Assembly: GCF_000718775.1 (NCBI RefSeq)
Contig: NZ_JOCB01000002.1
Location: 1-64,000 of the forward strand
Direction: 5' to 3'
Length of the DNA stretch: 64,000 nt
Origin: Streptomyces sp. NRRL S-31
GTDB lineage: Bacteria > Actinomycetota > Actinomycetes > Streptomycetales > Streptomycetaceae
Positions 47,001 to 57,250 of this stretch are shown here, in pieces. A model generated the notes under the pieces. It did no database searches and was not told where the DNA came from. It saw nothing but the letters and a program-made list of their open reading frames with translations. The stretch's first letter is position 1; the number at the start of each line of letters is the position of its first letter. Made by a program: the position numbers and the translations under genes.

Positions 47001-48935
47001 TCAGCCACCGGACCACGGCTCCCCGTACGCCGACGCCGGGGCCTGGGCCTGGGCCTGGGCCTGCCGGTAAGGGACCGGTCCGCTCTGTTCCGGCCACGGC
47101 GGCAGGCGCAGCTCACCGGTGTCCATGACCGCGTTGTTCTGCGAGCGGTGCAACCAGGCGTAGGCACCGCCCAGGGCGAGGAGTCCGTCGTGGCGGCCGG
47201 CCTCCACCACGCGGCCCTGGTCCACGACCAGGATGCGGTCGGCGTCGGGGGCGAGGTTGAGATCGTGCGTGATCATGATCGTCGTACGTCCGGCCATCAG
47301 GCGGCGCAGCGGTGTGACGATCCGGCGGGCGGCCATCGCGTCCAGGCCGGTGGTCGGTTCGTCCAGGACCAGCACGGGCGCGTCGCGCAGCAGGGCGCGG
47401 GCGATGGCCAGGCGCTGGAGCTGGCCGCCGGACAGCCGGGCCGAGTGGGGGTCGACCCGGGTGTCGTAACCGTCGGGGAGCCGGACGATGAAGTCGTGCG
47501 CGTCGGCCGCCCGCGCCGCCTGCTCGATCGCCTGGTCGCCGGCGCCGGGCCGGCCGCAGGCTATGTTGGCGCGCACCGTGTCGCGCAGCACCAGGGTCTC
47601 CTGCGGCAGCAGGGTGACGTACTCGCGCAGCCGGGCCAGCGGGAAGTCGCGCAGCGGGGTGCCGTCCAGGAGGACGTCCCCGGCGTCCGGGTCGTAGAAG
47701 CGCAGCAGCAGTTTGGCGACCGTGGACTTGCCCGCGCCGCTCGGGCCGGTGACGATCACCAGCTCGCCGGGGCGGGCGGTGAAGGACAGCCCTTCGAGGG
47801 CGGGCGCGCCGGCGCCGGGGTAGCGGAAGGAGACGCCCGTGACCTCGACCGTGCCGTCCGGGCGGCCGGGCTGCGCGGCCCGCAGGGGGTCGGTGACGGA
47901 CGGCCGTGCGTCCAGGATCTCGATCAGCCGCTCGGCGCCCGCGGTGGCCGCGGTGACCGTGAGGCCGAGCTGGGCCAGGCCGCGGACGGGCGGGTAGAGG
48001 TAGCCGAGGAAGGCGGCGAAGGCGAGGAGTTGACCGAGGGTCATCCGGCCGGTGGAGATCTCCCAGGCACCGATGCCGATCACGGCGAGCACGCAGACCG
48101 TCTCGATGACCTGGACCAGCTGCTCGTACGCCTCGTTGAGCCGGGCGGAGCGGACCGAGGCGCGGAACCAGGCGTTCGCCTCCTCGTGCAGCCGGCGGCG
48201 CTCGGCGTCCCGGCGGTCGTACGCCTGGGTGAGCACGATGTTGCCGAGGGACTCCTCCACCACGGCGGTGATCGCACCGTCGGCGACCCGGCCCGCGCGG
48301 GAGACGTCCCTGACGGAGCCGGAGAAGCGGCGGGCGGCCAGCCAGAACAGGGGGGCGAGGACGAAGGTGGCGGCGGCCAGGTCCCAGCGCAGCCAGAACG
48401 CGGCGACGGCGTAGAAGAGGGCGGAGAAGACCGCCGAGGCGGCGCCGACCAGGCCGGACACCACCATCGTCTCGATCGCCTCGACGTCACTGGTGAGCCG
48501 GGAGAGCAGGTCGCCCTGGCGGTGGTGCTGGAAGAAGTGCGGCGGCAGCCGCTGCACATGGTCGAAGACGTGCTCGCGCAGCCGCATCACGAACCGCTCG
48601 GTGAGCCACGCGGCCAGCGAGTTGCCCGCGTAGGCGACGAGCGCGCCGGCCACGGCGATCCCCAGCCATCGCGCGGCCGGGGACCAGAACGCGGCCAGGG
48701 ACCCCTGCTGGAGGGCGTGGTCGGTGAGGTCGCCGAACAGCAGCACGGCCGCGGTCTCGGCGAGCGCGGCGAGCACCGTGCACAGCCAGACCAGCAGCAG
48801 TCCGCCGCGCAGCCCTCTGGTCAGCGGCCAGAAGCGGCGGAACGCGGCGCGGGCCGCAATCGCCGGGGCGTCCGCGTGGGCGAGTTCTTCGGCACCGCCG
48901 TTTACCGTGTGCTCACTCTCCGGCATTTCCAGCAT
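47001..48935 (-). CDS. ABC exporter, fused membrane and ATPase domains
   Basis: 644 aa. Membrane domain about 40-340 with six helices, then the nucleotide-binding domain about 365-600: Walker A TGPSGAGKSTVAK, Q-loop LLPQETLVL, signature LSGGQLQR, Walker B VLVLDEPTTGLD, H-loop ITHDLN. It is a half-transporter that must dimerise. The C terminus has a QAQAQAQAP run. The leftward-read gene for a 43-residue cationic peptide lies just upstream, separated by a strong terminator, so the exporter has its own start region around 48940-49020. It exports lipids, drugs or peptides; the substrate is unknown. Confidence 0.9.
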   Translation of the reverse strand: MLEMPESEHTVNGGAEELAHADAPAIAARAAFRRFWPLTRGLRGGLLLVWLCTVLAALAETAAVLLFGDLTDHALQQGSLAAFWSPAARWLGIAVAGALVAYAGNSLAAWLTERFVMRLREHVFDHVQRLPPHFFQHHRQGDLLSRLTSDVEAIETMVVSGLVGAASAVFSALFYAVAAFWLRWDLAAATFVLAPLFWLAARRFSGSVRDVSRAGRVADGAITAVVEESLGNIVLTQAYDRRDAERRRLHEEANAWFRASVRSARLNEAYEQLVQVIETVCVLAVIGIGAWEISTGRMTLGQLLAFAAFLGYLYPPVRGLAQLGLTVTAATAGAERLIEILDARPSVTDPLRAAQPGRPDGTVEVTGVSFRYPGAGAPALEGLSFTARPGELVIVTGPSGAGKSTVAKLLLRFYDPDAGDVLLDGTPLRDFPLARLREYVTLLPQETLVLRDTVRANIACGRPGAGDQAIEQAARAADAHDFIVRLPDGYDTRVDPHSARLSGGQLQRLAIARALLRDAPVLVLDEPTTGLDAMAARRIVTPLRRLMAGRTTIMITHDLNLAPDADRILVVDQGRVVEAGRHDGLLALGGAYAWLHRSQNNAVMDTGELRLPPWPEQSGPVPYRQAQAQAQAPASAYGEPWSGG

Positions 48936-49023
48936 TCCCTCTCACCGATTCCCGCATTCCATCCGTCGCCCACCCGTCCGCCTGCCCGCTCATCCATCCG
49001 TACGCCCGTGCGGTAACCATGGA

Positions 49024-49055
49024 AAAGGGGTCGACGGTGCACCGTCGACCCCTTT
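49024..49055 (-). terminator. 32-bp perfect palindrome terminator
   Basis: AAAGGGGTCGACGGTG followed at once by its exact complement. It lies 16 bases past the stop of the small peptide gene and ends in a short T run, a good rho-independent terminator. Confidence 0.8.
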
Positions 49056-49070
49056 CCGCTCAGCCTCGGA

Positions 49071-49202
49071 TCACTTGTCCTGACCGGGCACCGGCTTGGG
49101 CAGCGGCTTCCGCGCGTGCTTCTTCGCCTTCGGCTTCGGCACCTGCGGGAGCTGCTTGTTCTTGGCCTTGGGGGGCAGCGGGGCAAGCTTCTTGAAGCTC
49201 AT
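49071..49202 (-). CDS. 43-residue Lys/Pro-rich small protein
   Basis: ATG 49202 is preceded by GAGGAGATGGA, the strongest ribosome site nearby; the longer frame to 49265 is unlikely. The peptide MSFKKLAPLPPKAKNKQ... is highly basic, with repeated K-P pairs (KPKAKKHARKPLPKP) and no cysteine. A perfect terminator follows, so it is a real stand-alone transcript. It could bind RNA or ribosomes, or be a secreted or antimicrobial peptide. No modifying enzyme is adjacent, and the ABC exporter gene downstream is separated by the terminator. No family recognised. Confidence 0.65.
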   Translation of the reverse strand: MSFKKLAPLPPKAKNKQLPQVPKPKAKKHARKPLPKPVPGQDK

Positions 49203-49231
49203 TCCATCTCCTCGTGTCGTGCTTTTCTCGT

Positions 49232-49263
49232 GGTGTCGAATTCCGTTTCCCGGACCCGACACC
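49232..49263. promoter_or_regulatory. Inverted repeat upstream of the small-protein gene
   Basis: GGTGTCG (49232-49238) and CGACACC (49257-49263), an 18-base spacer apart, 30-61 bases upstream of the peptide start. A run of A's (T's on the coding strand) follows. It could be a regulator site or part of the promoter. Confidence 0.3.
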
Positions 49264-49389
49264 AAAAAACTTACACGCCGTCGAGGAGCCTGAGCGCCGA
49301 AATCGGCAAGGGTACGCTGTGAATACCTTGGGGACTCCTGAGAGAGCCGCCCGGGGCTGAGAATCGCCTGGTGTGGCTGAGTGCCGCCT

Positions 49390-52300
49390 TTACGCGGAGG
49401 GGGGCGGCGGGCCGGCGGAAGCCGCGTCCTCCGCGTTCTCCTTCCGGTCCAGCCCGTCCGCCAGCACCTCCGCCAGGTGCCGTCCCCGGACGCCGGCGAG
49501 CTGTTCGAGCTGGGTGCGGCAGGAGAAGCCGTCCGCCAGGATCACCGTGCCTTCGGGTGCCCGCCGCACCGATGGCAGGAGCTGTTCCTCCGCGCAGGCC
49601 CGGGAGACCTCGAAGTGGCCCTTCTCGAAGCCGAAGTCGCCCGCCAGGCCGCAGCAGCCCCCGCTCAGGTCACCGGTGAGGCCGGCGGCGGCGCGCAGCC
49701 GTCGGTCGGCGGTGTCGCCGAGCACCGCGTGCTGGTGGCAGTGGGTCTGCCCGGCGACCGGGCGGTCCACGGCGGGCGGGGTCCAGTGCGGGGCGTACAT
49801 CTCCAGGGTCTCGGCGAAGGTGCGGACCGAGGCGGCCAGCCGGGCGGCACGGGGGTCGTCGGGCAGGAGTCCGGGGAGGTCGGTGCGGAGGGCCGCGGCG
49901 CAGCTCGGCTCCAGGACGACGACCGGGAGCCCGGCCCGCAGGACCGGTTCCATCAGGTCCAGGGTGCGGCGCAGCACCGCGCGGGCGCGGTCGAGCTGGC
50001 CGGTGGAGACGTAGGTCAGGCCGCAGCAGACCCGGGCCCGGCGGGCGGTGAGCAGGGCGGTCGCCGACCGGGTCGTGCCGTCCGCGACCGCGCCCCGGCG
50101 CGGCAGCAGCGTCGGCGGCAGCGCCACCCGCAGCCCGGCCGCCTCCAGCACCCGGACGGCGGCCCGGCCGACGGACGGCGACAGATACTCCGTGAAGGTG
50201 TCGGGCCAGAGGACCACCAGGCCGCCGGTGCCGGGGGCGGCCGGACCCCCGGCGGAGGCGGCGGGGTCCCCGGCGGAGGCAGCCGGACCCCGGGCGGAGG
50301 CAGCCGGACCCCCGGTGGGGGCAGCTGGGCCCCCGGCGGAGGCAGCCGGACCCCCGGTGGGGGCGGCGGGCGCGGGGGTGGCCGGCCGGTGCTCGCGCCA
50401 CCACCCGGTGAAGGTCCGCCGCGCCAGGCGCGGGATGTCCCGCTCCGGTGTCAGGCCGCCCAGCCGCTTGCCGAGGCGGGCCAGTGGGCCGGCCGCGGTG
50501 AGGGCGTTGATCACCGGGACGGCGCGGGCGCGGGAGGCCCAGCGGAGCCATTCCGGCAGCCGTCCCATGCTGTAGTGGGCGGCGGGGCGGCGGCGGCCGG
50601 CGTAGTGGTGGTGCAGGAACTCGGCCTTGTAGGTGGCCATGTCGACGCCGACGGGGCAGTCCGAGCGGCAGCCCTTGCAGGACAGGCAGAGGTCGAGGGC
50701 GTCGCGGACCTCCGTGGACCGCCAGCCGTCGGTGACCAGGTCACCGGCGAGCATCTCGTGCAGCAGGCGGGCGCGGCCCCGCGTGGAGTGCTCCTCCTCC
50801 CCGGTGGCCCGGAAGGACGGGCACATCACGGCCGGGCCGGTCGCGGTCGTCGTACGGCACTTGGCGACACCGACGCAGCGGCGGACGGCCGCGCGGAAGT
50901 CGCCCCCGTCGGCCGGGTAGCCGAAGGCCACGTCGACCGGGTCGCGGGGCAGCACCGCGAAGCGGAGGCCGGAGTCCAGTGGCGCCGGGCGGACCAGCAT
51001 GCCGGGGTTGAGCAGGTCGTCCGGGTCCCAGACGGCCTTGGCCCGCTCGAAGAGCCGCACCATCGGCGCCCCGTACATCCGGGGCAGCAGTTCGGCGCGG
51101 GCCTGTCCGTCGCCGTGCTCGCCGGACAGGGAGCCGCCGTGGGCCACCACCAGGTCGGCCAGGTCCTCGGAGAAGCGGCGGAAGCGGCCGACGCCCGCCT
51201 CGGTGAGCAGGTCGAAGTCGATGCGGACGTGGACGCAGCCGTCGCCGAAGTGGCCGTAGGGCGTGCCGCGCAGTCCGTGGGCCGTCAGCAGCGCGCGGAA
51301 CTCGCGGAGGTAGCCGCCGAGCCGGGCGGGCGGCACCGCGCAGTCCTCCCAGCCGGGCCATGCCTCGGAGCCGTCGGGCATCCGGGTGGCCGTGCCGCTG
51401 GCGTCCTCGCGGATGCGCCACAGGGTCCGCCGGGCGGCCGGGTCCGTCACCACCAGGGCGTCCACGACGTCGGCCGCGCGCACCAGCTCCCGGGCCCGCG
51501 CGTGGGCCTCCGCCGCCGTCCGTCCGCCGGTCTCCACGAAGAGCCAGGCGCCTCCCGCGGGCAGCCCGGCCCCGGCCGGCACCAGGTCGGCGGCCATGCC
51601 CTCCACCGTGAGCGGCCGCAGCGGCAGCAGCCCCGCGGCGGCCTCGGCGGCCGCGCTCTCGTCCGCGTACGCCAGCACGGCCAGGGCGCGTGCGCGCGGG
51701 TCCTCCACCAGGCGGACCACGGCCTCGGTGAGGATGCCGAGGGTGCCCTCGGAGCCGCAGAAGGAGCGGGCGACGTCCGCGCCGTTCTCGGGCAGCAGCG
51801 CGTCCAGCGCGTACCCGGAGATGCGGCGGGGCAGGTCCGGGAAGCCCGTGCGCAGCCGGGCCAGTTCGCCCTCGGCCAGCTCGCGCAGACCGTCCGGGGC
51901 ACCGGCCCAGCCGGGTCCGGGCCGCAGCCGCTCGCCGCGCGCGGTGACGACGGACAGCTCCCGCACGCTGTCCGCGGTGGTGCCCCAGGCGACCGAGTGG
52001 GAGCCGCACGAGTTGTTGCCGATCATCCCGCCGAGCGTGCACCGGCTGTGCGTGGAGGGGTCGGGGCCGAAGCGGAGACCGTGCGGGGCGGCGGCCTCCT
52101 GGAGCCGGTCCAGGACCAGCCCGGGCTGCACGACCGCCGTGCGGCTGCCCGGGTCCAGCTCCAGCAGGGCGGACATGTGCCGGGTGAAGTCCAGCACCAC
52201 GCCGGTGCCGGTCGCCTGCCCGGCGATCGACGTGCCCCCGCCGCGCGCCACCACCGGCACCCCGCGCGCCCGGCACACCTCCAGCGCGGCGGCCACGTCG

Positions 52301-52467
52301 TCGGCGTCCCTGGGGGCCACGACGCCCAGCGGGACCCGCCGGTAGTTGGACGCGTCCATGGTGACCAGTGCCCGGGCGGTCACGCCGAAGGCGACCTCGC
52401 CCCGGACGGCCCGCCGCAGCGCGCCCGCGAGGGCCGCCGCTTCCGCAACATCCGCTCGATCCGTCAT
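49390..52467 (-). CDS. Fused FAD-linked oxidase and Fe-S (GlcD-GlcF-like) oxidoreductase
   Basis: About 1025 aa from ATG 52467; other starts up to 52500 are possible. N-terminal FAD_binding_4 domain (GVPVVARGGGTSIAGQATGTG, about 65-85; NNSCGSHS, about 150). FAD-oxidase C domain about 270-520 (HVRIDFDLLTEAGV, GSLSGEHGDGQARAELL). Then a 4Fe-4S region with LCLSCKGCRSDCPVG (CxxCxxCxxxCP) and a CCG cysteine-rich domain (CHQHAVLG, CCGLAGDFG). It is a D-lactate/glycolate/2-hydroxyglutarate-type dehydrogenase that passes electrons to quinone. Between the Fe-S and CCG parts is a Gly-Pro-Ala-Ala-Ser linker encoded by a 21-bp tandem repeat. Alone, divergent from serC. Confidence 0.9.
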   Translation of the reverse strand: MTDRADVAEAAALAGALRRAVRGEVAFGVTARALVTMDASNYRRVPLGVVAPRDADDVAAALEVCRARGVPVVARGGGTSIAGQATGTGVVLDFTRHMSALLELDPGSRTAVVQPGLVLDRLQEAAAPHGLRFGPDPSTHSRCTLGGMIGNNSCGSHSVAWGTTADSVRELSVVTARGERLRPGPGWAGAPDGLRELAEGELARLRTGFPDLPRRISGYALDALLPENGADVARSFCGSEGTLGILTEAVVRLVEDPRARALAVLAYADESAAAEAAAGLLPLRPLTVEGMAADLVPAGAGLPAGGAWLFVETGGRTAAEAHARARELVRAADVVDALVVTDPAARRTLWRIREDASGTATRMPDGSEAWPGWEDCAVPPARLGGYLREFRALLTAHGLRGTPYGHFGDGCVHVRIDFDLLTEAGVGRFRRFSEDLADLVVAHGGSLSGEHGDGQARAELLPRMYGAPMVRLFERAKAVWDPDDLLNPGMLVRPAPLDSGLRFAVLPRDPVDVAFGYPADGGDFRAAVRRCVGVAKCRTTTATGPAVMCPSFRATGEEEHSTRGRARLLHEMLAGDLVTDGWRSTEVRDALDLCLSCKGCRSDCPVGVDMATYKAEFLHHHYAGRRRPAAHYSMGRLPEWLRWASRARAVPVINALTAAGPLARLGKRLGGLTPERDIPRLARRTFTGWWREHRPATPAPAAPTGGPAASAGGPAAPTGGPAASARGPAASAGDPAASAGGPAAPGTGGLVVLWPDTFTEYLSPSVGRAAVRVLEAAGLRVALPPTLLPRRGAVADGTTRSATALLTARRARVCCGLTYVSTGQLDRARAVLRRTLDLMEPVLRAGLPVVVLEPSCAAALRTDLPGLLPDDPRAARLAASVRTFAETLEMYAPHWTPPAVDRPVAGQTHCHQHAVLGDTADRRLRAAAGLTGDLSGGCCGLAGDFGFEKGHFEVSRACAEEQLLPSVRRAPEGTVILADGFSCRTQLEQLAGVRGRHLAEVLADGLDRKENAEDAASAGPPPPSA
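50236..50361 (-). repeat. Six copies of a 21-bp tandem repeat inside the oxidoreductase gene
   Basis: Units GGCAGCCGGACCCCCGGYGGR repeat in frame six times with few changes. They encode a flexible PAASAGG/PAAPTGG linker between two domains. The number may vary among strains by slippage. Confidence 0.8.
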
Positions 52468-52614
52468 GCGTCCAGGATGCATCCGCTCACGGACAGTCAC
52501 CGGAGTTTTTCCACAGGCCCGTGCTTATCGTCGTACGACACGACAAGTCCACGTCTCGGTGATCTCGTCTCATCCGACGGACACCTCTCCTCCGGGCCGC
52601 CTCCCAGCGGTTAA

Positions 52615-53742
<1,128 letters not shown>

Positions 53743-53758
53743 CCCTCGGGTACGACGG

Positions 53759-53795
53759 CGAAGGGCGCCCGGTGTTCGTCACCGGGCGCCCTTCG
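53759..53795. terminator. Strong hairpin terminator after serC
   Basis: Perfect 16-bp stem (CGAAGGGCGCCCGGTG and complement) with a TTCGT loop, between the convergent ends of serC and the DUF397 gene. Confidence 0.85.
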
Positions 53796-53808
53796 TGTGT
53801 GCGACGCG

Positions 53809-53988
53809 TCAGGCGAACTGCTGGACGAAGGCGTGCCAGCTGTCGCGGGAGACGGTGAGGAGGGGGCCGTCGTCCTGCTTGCTGTCCCGGACGACCCGAC
53901 CGCCGGGGGCTGTGTCGGCGACCTCTACGCAGTTGTTCTCCGGCCCCGAGTACGAGGACTTCCAGAAGGGGCTTACAACCTCGGTCAC
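53809..53988 (-). CDS. DUF397 small protein
   Basis: 59 aa from GTG 53988, overlapping the XRE regulator stop by four bases (GTGA). It has the DUF397 signature WKSSYSGPENNCVEVAD and VVRDSKQ. DUF397 proteins are partners of XRE regulators in Streptomyces and some (like BldB or WhiJ-linked partners) affect development; they may act as antitoxin-like or signal proteins. Its own role is unknown. Confidence 0.93.
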   Translation of the reverse strand: MTEVVSPFWKSSYSGPENNCVEVADTAPGGRVVRDSKQDDGPLLTVSRDSWHAFVQQFA

Positions 53989-54854
53989 GATGTGTCTTCC
54001 TTCAGGCTGCGCAGTATGTCTCGGACGAGTTTCGCGCTCGCGTCCGGTGTCAACGCTGACGATCGTAGTAGGTCGTATGCATTGGCGTAAGCGGTAAGGT
54101 CCTTGGCCCCTTCGAGAACCGAAGTGCCCCGGAGATTGTCCATGGTGACAGCTTCGACCGTCGGCTCCTCGTCGAAGCTGAAGGAGGAGAAGGCGGAGGT
54201 GTAGCCGGCGAGGACGCCTGCACTGAACGGCAGCACCTGCACGGTGACGTTCTTCCGCCGCCCGATCTCCAGGATCGCGGACAACTGCTCCCGGTGTACG
54301 TCGACGCTCACCAGTGGATGCGCGAGGACTCCTTCCCAGAGGATGGCCGTGTACGAGGCTCCGCCCTCTTCGATCTTCGCCTGCCTCCCCGTACGGACCT
54401 TCACCAACTGGGCGGCCCGCTCCGGCTCGATGCAGTGCGGACCGGCCGCGATGACCGCCTCCGCGTAGGCCGGAGTCTGCAAGAGCCCCGGCACCATGAT
54501 CGGCTGCCACTCCCGGATGTACGTCGCGTCGTCCTCGAGCGCGATGTGATCCACGTAGTCCGGCCGCAGATGCTCGGCATGTTCGAGCCACCACCCACGT
54601 TTCTTGGAGTGTTTGGCCAAGTCCTCCAGTTTGGCGCGGACTTCCGAGTCAGTGATGTCGTACGCGTCGAGCAGCAGCCGCACCTCGATCACACGCGGTG
54701 TGGCGTGTCCGCTCTCGATGCGGCTGATCCTGGCCTGGCTCGTGGCGATCACCTCGGCGGCTTGCGGCTGGTCGAATCCGGCGGCCTGCCGGTATTGCCT
54801 GAGCGCCGTGCCGAGACGCCTGCTGCGCACGGTCGGCCGTCCACCTGCGGGCAT
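53985..54854 (-). CDS. XRE-family regulator with DUF5753 domain
   Basis: 289 aa from ATG 54854, with GAGAGGGGAGA upstream; the longer frame to 54887 has no better site. N-terminal helix-turn-helix about 15-70 (LGTALRQYRQAAGFDQPQAAEVI, SQARISRIESGHATPR) and the C-terminal DUF5753 domain (VPGLLQTPAYAEAVIAA, VQVLPFSAGV). It is paired with the DUF397 gene and a divergent anti-sigma-type ATPase gene: a standard Streptomyces three-gene module. Confidence 0.93.
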   Translation of the reverse strand: MPAGGRPTVRSRRLGTALRQYRQAAGFDQPQAAEVIATSQARISRIESGHATPRVIEVRLLLDAYDITDSEVRAKLEDLAKHSKKRGWWLEHAEHLRPDYVDHIALEDDATYIREWQPIMVPGLLQTPAYAEAVIAAGPHCIEPERAAQLVKVRTGRQAKIEEGGASYTAILWEGVLAHPLVSVDVHREQLSAILEIGRRKNVTVQVLPFSAGVLAGYTSAFSSFSFDEEPTVEAVTMDNLRGTSVLEGAKDLTAYANAYDLLRSSALTPDASAKLVRDILRSLKEDTS

Positions 54855-54991
54855 GAGATCTCCCCTCTCCTGCGGAGACCATGCCACATCGGCACCCTCT
54901 CAGGTGTGTCATAACTCGATCGAGTGAAACGACTGCATGTATTCGCAGATTCGTATTGCGCGATGGTGCATGCATTCCTAGGTTCAGCCGC

Positions 54992-55393
54992 ATGCCGACA
55001 ACGGAAACCTTCCGCATCCCCACCCGCAGTCACCACGTCCCCACCGCCCGGCACCACGTCAGGAAGATCCTCGCGGACTGGGGAATCACCGACGACCTGG
55101 CCGACCGGGCGATCCTCTCGGTCAACGAACTCGTCACCAACGCCGTGAGCCACTGCCGGGTCGGCTCCGCACGCGTCCGGGTCACCCTCATCCTGTGCGA
55201 CAGGGAACTGGTCCTGGAGGTCTCCGACCCGGACCGGGACCACCTCCCCCGGCCCCGCGATCCCGGTCCGGACGAAGAGGGCGGACGCGGACTCGCGTTG
55301 GTGGCCGCACTGGCCGACACATGGGGGCATCGTCGGGGGCCGTACACCAAGACGGTGTGGGCCTGTTTCACGCTCGGTGCGACGGAGGCGTGA
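54992..55393 (+). CDS. Anti-sigma-factor-like ATP-binding protein (HATPase_c_2)
   Basis: 133 aa from ATG 54992; the upstream part of the frame is unsupported. GHKL ATPase motifs: N-box SVNELVTNAVSHC and G1/G2 SDPDRDHL...EGGRGLALVAALAD. Relatives bind ATP and act as serine kinases or anti-sigma factors (RsbW-like). It is divergent from the XRE/DUF397 pair, which is the common module arrangement. Confidence 0.9.
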   Translation: MPTTETFRIPTRSHHVPTARHHVRKILADWGITDDLADRAILSVNELVTNAVSHCRVGSARVRVTLILCDRELVLEVSDPDRDHLPRPRDPGPDEEGGRGLALVAALADTWGHRRGPYTKTVWACFTLGATEA

Positions 55394-55435
55394 CGGGCCG
55401 GCCTGCCGGGGACGCGGTACTCCCGCCCTACGTCG

Positions 55436-56284
55436 TCAGACCCTGATGCTCCGGCGCACGCGGGCGATCACCTGCTGGGCCTCGGCGCCGTAGACGGCCG
55501 ACTCCGCGAAGGTGTCCCACACGCGGCGGTAGAGAGCGATCGTTTCAGCATCGTCCAGCCAGAGTTCGGCGTGCCAGTCCTCGACAGTGACCAGTCGGTC
55601 ATCCAGGATCCAGAACGAGTTGCCCGGCGGCAGTCGCAGCCCCGCGTCCAGCGGCACGATACCGAGACGGACGGTGTCCATACCCACCACACCCAACAGG
55701 CGATCCATCTGAGCCGCCAGCACCTCCGGCGGACACATCTGCGCCCGCAACGCCGGCTCCCACATGAGGACGTTCAGCCGCCTGCCGGGGCGATACAGCC
55801 ATTCCTGCCGCTTCATCCGAGCTCGTACCGCAGCCTCCGCGTCCTGCGGGGAGCGACGGAACTCCGCATGCCGTTGGAAGATGTTCCGGGCGTAGTCCGC
55901 GGTCTGAAGCATGCCGTTGACCACATGGTCGTCCCACACATGCAGGGTTCGCGACTCGCTGACGAGGGTGTTCCACGTCTCCTGCACAGGAGCGTGTCCT
56001 ACGGCAAGCAGTCGCTGCCAGGAACGGATGTGGCTTTCGAAACCCTTCAAGCGGGCGCTCAGTTCAGGAAAAACAGAAGGCAGACCCACCGCCTCGGCCC
56101 ATTCCTGGAGGTCATTGTCCGTGGGGGTCTGCCTGCCGTTCTCCAGCTTGCTGACCTTCGACTGCGGCCATCCCAGCCGATGGGCCAGTTCGGTACCGGT
56201 GAGTCGGCCATCAGGGCTCTCGACACGCAACTCCCTGAGCCTGCGGCCCAGTTCAGCGCGTGCTCTCTGATAGTCCGTACTCAC
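55436..56284 (-). CDS. XRE-family regulator with DUF5753 domain (second module)
   Basis: 282 aa. Helix-turn-helix about 8-62 (LGRRLRELRVESPDGRLTGTELAHRLGWPQSKVSKLENGRQTPT) and the DUF5753 domain after it (VNGMLQTADYARNIFQRH, LRLPPGNSFWILDDRLVTVEDW). It is 18 bp downstream of the DUF6879 gene on the same strand. Probably a regulator acting with that partner. Confidence 0.93.
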   Translation of the reverse strand: MSTDYQRARAELGRRLRELRVESPDGRLTGTELAHRLGWPQSKVSKLENGRQTPTDNDLQEWAEAVGLPSVFPELSARLKGFESHIRSWQRLLAVGHAPVQETWNTLVSESRTLHVWDDHVVNGMLQTADYARNIFQRHAEFRRSPQDAEAAVRARMKRQEWLYRPGRRLNVLMWEPALRAQMCPPEVLAAQMDRLLGVVGMDTVRLGIVPLDAGLRLPPGNSFWILDDRLVTVEDWHAELWLDDAETIALYRRVWDTFAESAVYGAEAQQVIARVRRSIRV

Positions 56285-56302
56285 CGCTACCCGCTCTTGC
56301 CC

Positions 56303-57058
56303 CTACGCGTCGTCTTGCACCTCCGCCGTGAACCGCTGCCACGGTACGGCGTGATGCCAAGCAGCATCCCGCACCATGCAGCAGCGCACCACCTCTGCGG
56401 GCTCCGTGATCAGGTCGACATGCGTGAGCTGATCGTCGTCATCGAACCGCAGGAGCGCGATCAGACGGCTGTCGAACAGCCAGAAGTCCTCCGCCGGGAG
56501 CCGAAGCCGGTCCGCCTCCGCACGCCAGAGGTTACGGATGTCCTCACCCAGGCCGCTGTTCCGCTTGGCGTTGTCGAGTAGGTACAACTGCCCAATGGTC
56601 GGCGGTTGGTCAACAATCCGCACGCGCTCGACGCGCTTGCCCTGTGCTGTCTGAGCGCGAATCGTCTGGCAGTACTTGCTGTCCGCCGATCCCCAGTCGG
56701 CTTGCCCGGTCTCCACGAACTGCCGCCAGTTGTCGTTGGCTTCGTCGCTGGCGTACCGGCGCCGCGTCTCCAAGCGCCAGGCCGTGTGCTCGAATTGGCC
56801 GAACAGGTCGCTGAACTCGTCCAAGCCGATCGTCCGCACCTGCCGCGTCCGTTCCTTCGGCGTCCAATCGACGAGCAGATCCCTCGGCACCACGATGGCG
56901 ACTTCCCCCTCCGAGAGGTGCTCGAGCTGTGCGACATCCTCAGGGTCCGCGAGCGGAGGCCCGTGGACGATCACCTCCCCGGTGTCCAGATCCTCATGCA
57001 CAGACGGGCATCCGCCGCCGCTGCTCCCCGTCCCGTTGAACCGCAACCTACGTGCCAT
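56303..57058 (-). CDS. DUF6879-like partner protein
   Basis: 251 aa. It has the block FSDLFGQFEHTAWRLETRRRYASDEAN (about 80-107), then RVRIVDQPPTIGQLYLL and EDFWLFDSRLIALLRFDDDDQL, typical of the DUF6879 proteins encoded next to XRE/DUF5753 regulators. About 75 extra residues precede the domain (SVHEDLDTGEVIVHGPPL, LEHLSEGEVAIVVPRDLL), resembling a partial DUF397-type/toxin partner. First gene of the pair. Confidence 0.85.
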   Translation of the reverse strand: MARRLRFNGTGSSGGGCPSVHEDLDTGEVIVHGPPLADPEDVAQLEHLSEGEVAIVVPRDLLVDWTPKERTRQVRTIGLDEFSDLFGQFEHTAWRLETRRRYASDEANDNWRQFVETGQADWGSADSKYCQTIRAQTAQGKRVERVRIVDQPPTIGQLYLLDNAKRNSGLGEDIRNLWRAEADRLRLPAEDFWLFDSRLIALLRFDDDDQLTHVDLITEPAEVVRCCMVRDAAWHHAVPWQRFTAEVQDDA

Positions 57059-57250
57059 CTACGACCACCTCTTGAGGCTCGGTGATGTTGCAGGCAGAGC
57101 ATCTCGGTTCCTCTGAGTGAATGTCCATGCATCCAGAGTGACCGCACGAGAATAATCGCGAATATTCGCCGCCTTGCTCCATCCCCCACCCCTACGGTCG
57201 TCCGGCAGCGGTCGGTCCCGGCCGTTGCAACCGAGCAGGAAGGTGCAGTG

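Noticed and set aside
49381..52614. A 1077-codon open frame on the plus strand
   Set aside because: Mirror of the FAD/Fe-S oxidoreductase gene, whose cofactor motifs are intact.
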